A stretch of DNA of 64,000 nt from Caulifigura coniformis. GTDB lineage: Bacteria; Planctomycetota; Planctomycetia; Planctomycetales; Planctomycetaceae. A program made the position numbers and the translations under genes. Positions 61,713 through 64,000 of this stretch are shown here, piece by piece (the first letter of the stretch is position 1; each line of letters starts with the position of its first letter). Below the pieces are notes generated by a model, which did not search any database, was not told the DNA's origin, and was given only the letters and a program-made list of their open reading frames with translations. The stretch spans positions 1,942,154 through 2,006,153 of the forward strand of contig NZ_CP036271.1 in assembly GCF_007745175.1 (NCBI RefSeq), in the 5' to 3' direction.

Positions 61713-62351
61713 CTACGGGCCAGGTGGAAGCTCTGGCGCTGCCTTGATGAGTCGCTTCAACTTCTCGCGTGCGGCCTTCAACATCGCGGCGTCCGGCTCC
61801 GCGGCAACGGCTGAGAAGTACCCGTCGCCGAACCTGAGATGGTCGTCGACCTCCGCCGCGACGTCCGGGTCCAGGTCGGCCATCTCTTCGACCATGAAGT
61901 CGCGATCCCACAGGACGCGGTCCATGAAATACTCGACCAGCGGTTGCCAGTCTGAACCGTCATTGCAACTCGTCGCGGGCATCTCCTCGGGAGGATCGTC
62001 GGCCAGCGCGGCCTGAAGCGCCCAGCGCACGGACGACCGTTCGTCGATCTCGACCTCGAACCCGAGCATGAGTTCGAGTGAAGCGAACATCGCAGCGACC
62101 GTTCCTTCCCGAACGGCGTTCAGTTCCGGGCAAGGCACATTCTGGCGCACCAACGCTTCCGCCGTCTCGGCCAGAATCAGCACTTTCTGTTCAGCGGTCA
62201 GCCGATCGAAGACGGCGATTCCGGTCTCGGTTTCGTCGGTCTCATCATCGACATCGGCCTGAACCTGATCGAACAGGTAGTCAACACCGATGGCCAGGCA
62301 GCACCATTCGGCCGGCGTCAGAACTCGGTCGCCTGATTGCATCCGCCACAT
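61713..62351 (-). CDS. Acidic protein of unknown function, 212 aa
   Basis: A 212-residue acidic protein: MWRMQSGDRVLTPAEWCCLAIGVDYLFDQVQ, then EQKVLILAETAEALVRQ and a C-terminal half DWQPLVEYFMDRVLWDRDFMVEEMADLDPDVAAEVDDHLRF. The start at 62351 has an AGAGGGATAAC ribosome-binding site. It resembles small cytoplasmic regulators or anti-defence proteins only in being acidic and helical. I do not recognise the family. Divergent from the next gene. Confidence 0.68.
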   Translation of the reverse strand: MWRMQSGDRVLTPAEWCCLAIGVDYLFDQVQADVDDETDETETGIAVFDRLTAEQKVLILAETAEALVRQNVPCPELNAVREGTVAAMFASLELMLGFEVEIDERSSVRWALQAALADDPPEEMPATSCNDGSDWQPLVEYFMDRVLWDRDFMVEEMADLDPDVAAEVDDHLRFGDGYFSAVAAEPDAAMLKAAREKLKRLIKAAPELPPGP

Positions 62352-62449
62352 GTTATCCCTCTGAGAATCGCTGGCAGTGCATGGAACGTGCTCGTTCGAT
62401 AGTTTGCTGGAATGTCGTCCTTTCGTGCTGCCGTGAACAGGGCCAACTG

Positions 62450-63295
62450 ATGTTAGATGAGCAAGCGGGCAACCCGTCATTCTGGGCGGGACTGTGGGAT
62501 CAGGCCAAAGGTATCGTCATCGGCACTGTCGGGACCGCGGCCGTTGGCGGAATCTACCTGTGGATCGTTGAGTCACGCCGTCGGATCAATTTCATCGCCG
62601 AAGATGTCTATTTCGGTCCGACACTCAATTTCAATCCATTCATGGCGCGGAACTATCCTTCTGAGGATTTGGTCAGTCTGGACTGCGAAGTCAGGTTCTT
62701 CAGCAACAAGACGCAAACCACCGGCCTGCACAATTTTCGGATGGAGTTCTGTCGCACGTCGTACATCGGTTCCGTCGTTGAGTTCACACTGCCCCGAGAC
62801 AAGCTGCATCGAAACATCATGAAGAAAGAGGGACCGTTCTCATTGGAGACGCTGGAGCTACCACCGCGAGAATTTGTCAGCTTTAGTCTTCACACGATCA
62901 TGCAGCGGGAAGACTGGCCTGCTCTGCGATCATGCGACAGCGCCCGGTTGGTTTGCGAAACACCAGAAGGAAAGACAAAGCGATTCGCGATCGGCCGCTT
63001 TCGGTTTCCCGACATGCCACCGGATGGAATCCGCGGGCTTCCTCTGATGTCCGTGGAAATCATTCCGCGTGAGCAGAATTGGATCATTCGAGCGCTTCGC
63101 CGATACGAAGGCCAGATGTTCTATGTGCCAAACCCGCCGCCGGATGACGTTCGATATTGGGCCGGACCAGCGTGGAGCAACGCGCCTCAACAGGCCGAAG
63201 TCTACAAGGATCAAGCGGATGCCCGTGCGGCTGGTGAAAAGGTGAAAATCTGGAACATCGTGCCGCCGGAATGGCTTGAGAAGGTAAAACGATGA
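62450..63295 (+). CDS. Membrane-anchored protein of unknown function, 281 aa
   Basis: A 281-residue protein with one N-terminal transmembrane helix (IVIGTVGTAAVGGIYLWIV, ~residues 22-40) and a soluble C-terminal part. The soluble domain starts RRRINFIAEDVYFGPTLNFNPF and has a DLVSLDCEVRFFSNKTQTTGLHNFRMEF beta-rich stretch, possibly an immunoglobulin-like fold, then DMPPDGIRGLPLMSVEI. The ATG at 62450 is followed two codons later by another ATG in a different frame; the ribosome-binding site is weak. The function is unknown; it looks like element cargo. Confidence 0.68.
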   Translation: MLDEQAGNPSFWAGLWDQAKGIVIGTVGTAAVGGIYLWIVESRRRINFIAEDVYFGPTLNFNPFMARNYPSEDLVSLDCEVRFFSNKTQTTGLHNFRMEFCRTSYIGSVVEFTLPRDKLHRNIMKKEGPFSLETLELPPREFVSFSLHTIMQREDWPALRSCDSARLVCETPEGKTKRFAIGRFRFPDMPPDGIRGLPLMSVEIIPREQNWIIRALRRYEGQMFYVPNPPPDDVRYWAGPAWSNAPQQAEVYKDQADARAAGEKVKIWNIVPPEWLEKVKR

Positions 63296-63337
63296 CTATG
63301 GCTCTGAAGTCGGTGCAGGTTGATCTTCCGCCATAGG

Positions 63338-64000
63338 TCACGGCAACTGTGGAAGGTTCTTGGACATAGCAATAAGTGAAGACGTCGGCCTGAAGATGCT
63401 CGCCTGTCGGGCGATGCTTCGTTCAATCCAGCTTGGCCACAGTGATCGGAAAGCCGCTTCTTCGACGCCAAGTTCTCGACAGAGTTCGGAGACCGCTTCT
63501 GCATCGGGCAACACGGATGAGATGATTCGGGTCATTGACCCCTTTCCACGCATGACGTCCATCAGGAAGGTTGGCGGAGCGGTGTGATTGTATCTGTCGA
63601 TCTCAGTTTTGCCGCTCTTGATGAACGCTGCCATGTCGGCCAAGGTCGCCAGTAACGAGTAGCCGGAGAGTGCGAGCTTGAATCGTTCGACGTCGGGGAA
63701 GAAATGCGTCAGCCAACTTTGTTCTTCCCACAGTGCAAACAACAACGTCCAACTTTCGGCCAGGTGGTTGTCCAGACTCTTAACCCATCCCATCAACTGC
63801 GGACTCGCGTAGACCTCCTGATAGAACGTCGATCCGGCTTCTGCGGGAACCTTCGTGTGGAGCAATCGCAGCGCGGACGCCCGATGACCGTCAGCAGTGA
63901 GCATGGCACCGGCGAAGTGGCTGTAGATGAAGGCAAGGGTCTGAGGCGACTCGATAACCCAAACCGTTCCTGCGCCCTTCCAGCCCGGTATCTCGACAAA
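63338..64000 (-). CDS. Protein of unknown function, truncated by the window edge
   Basis: The open frame runs from the stop at 63338 to the window end without a stop, giving 220 visible residues; the true start lies beyond the window, and the ATG at 63904 is internal. Features: FIYSHFAGAMLTADGHRAS, FYQEVYASPQLMGWVKSLDNHLAESW, WLTHFFPDVERFKLALSGYSLLATLADMAAF, and a C-terminal SLWPSWIERSIARQASIF. It is helical and rich in aromatic residues. I do not recognise a family. Convergent with the membrane-anchored gene. Confidence 0.65.
   Translation of the reverse strand, partial: FVEIPGWKGAGTVWVIESPQTLAFIYSHFAGAMLTADGHRASALRLLHTKVPAEAGSTFYQEVYASPQLMGWVKSLDNHLAESWTLLFALWEEQSWLTHFFPDVERFKLALSGYSLLATLADMAAFIKSGKTEIDRYNHTAPPTFLMDVMRGKGSMTRIISSVLPDAEAVSELCRELGVEEAAFRSLWPSWIERSIARQASIFRPTSSLIAMSKNLPQLP

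Overview
The window looks like a chromosomal segment of a planctomycete. The base composition is GC-rich. It carries a DUF1559 prepilin-like protein, three DUF1080 domains, a DUF1573 protein, a sulfatase-modifying-factor-type protein, a methenyl-tetrahydromethanopterin cyclohydrolase and PQQ-type beta-propeller proteins, a combination I associate with Planctomycetaceae. The genus is not determined.

Layout. 0.3-4.5 kb: a sugar ABC transporter operon (lipoprotein binding protein, permease, double-NBD ATPase) with a REP/MITE-like palindromic insertion at the permease/ATPase junction and a duplicated ATPase start. 4.5-13.1 kb: a block of minus-strand genes (hypothetical, molybdo-flavoprotein FAD subunit, cupin, a phosphodiesterase-endonuclease/exonuclease fusion, Mch, FGE-like protein, SDR, HAD phosphatase, DUF1080). 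13.4-17.9 kb: hemolysin-III protein, DUF1559 protein and a VTT-domain fusion. 17.9-20.8 kb: a sigma-54 two-component pair. 21-29.4 kb: TPR lipoprotein, PanB, DUF1573 protein, exported methyltransferase, Trm112-like protein, QueA and a double-DUF1080 lipoprotein. 29.4-30.8 kb: a long, mostly non-coding and hairpin-rich stretch, followed by an ECF sigma factor.

31.6-40 kb: the F-type ATP synthase operon, in the order small AtpZ/AtpI-like proteins, then a, c, b, delta, alpha, gamma, beta. It has two unusual features. Two four-helix-bundle (S23/IVP) genes sit between atpA/atpG and between atpG/atpD, each bracketed by inverted arrays of degenerate 7-bp tandem repeats. The operon ends in a terminator right after atpD, with no atpC.

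40-52.3 kb: ordinary chromosomal genes (SpoIIE/PP2C phosphatase, beta-propeller, AI-2E-family transporter fusion, RuvB, DUF444, outer-membrane-like protein, SCO-DUF420 fusion).

52.5 kb to the right edge: an integrated element. It begins at a 3' fragment of a tRNA-Lys(CTT) gene that breaks off exactly at the anticodon loop, an attachment-site signature. Inside are an excisionase-like HTH protein, a phage tail module (1,117-residue tape measure and small coupled genes), unknown cargo genes and a 1.2-kb non-coding region. That region carries direct repeats and two copies of a ~110-nt hairpin element. The hairpin cores are identical, while the outer arms differ in sequence but stay complementary, with several compensatory changes. 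This paired element and the heptamer-flanked S23 cassettes are the best candidates for something undescribed. No integrase, capsid, portal or terminase gene is visible, so the element continues beyond the window.
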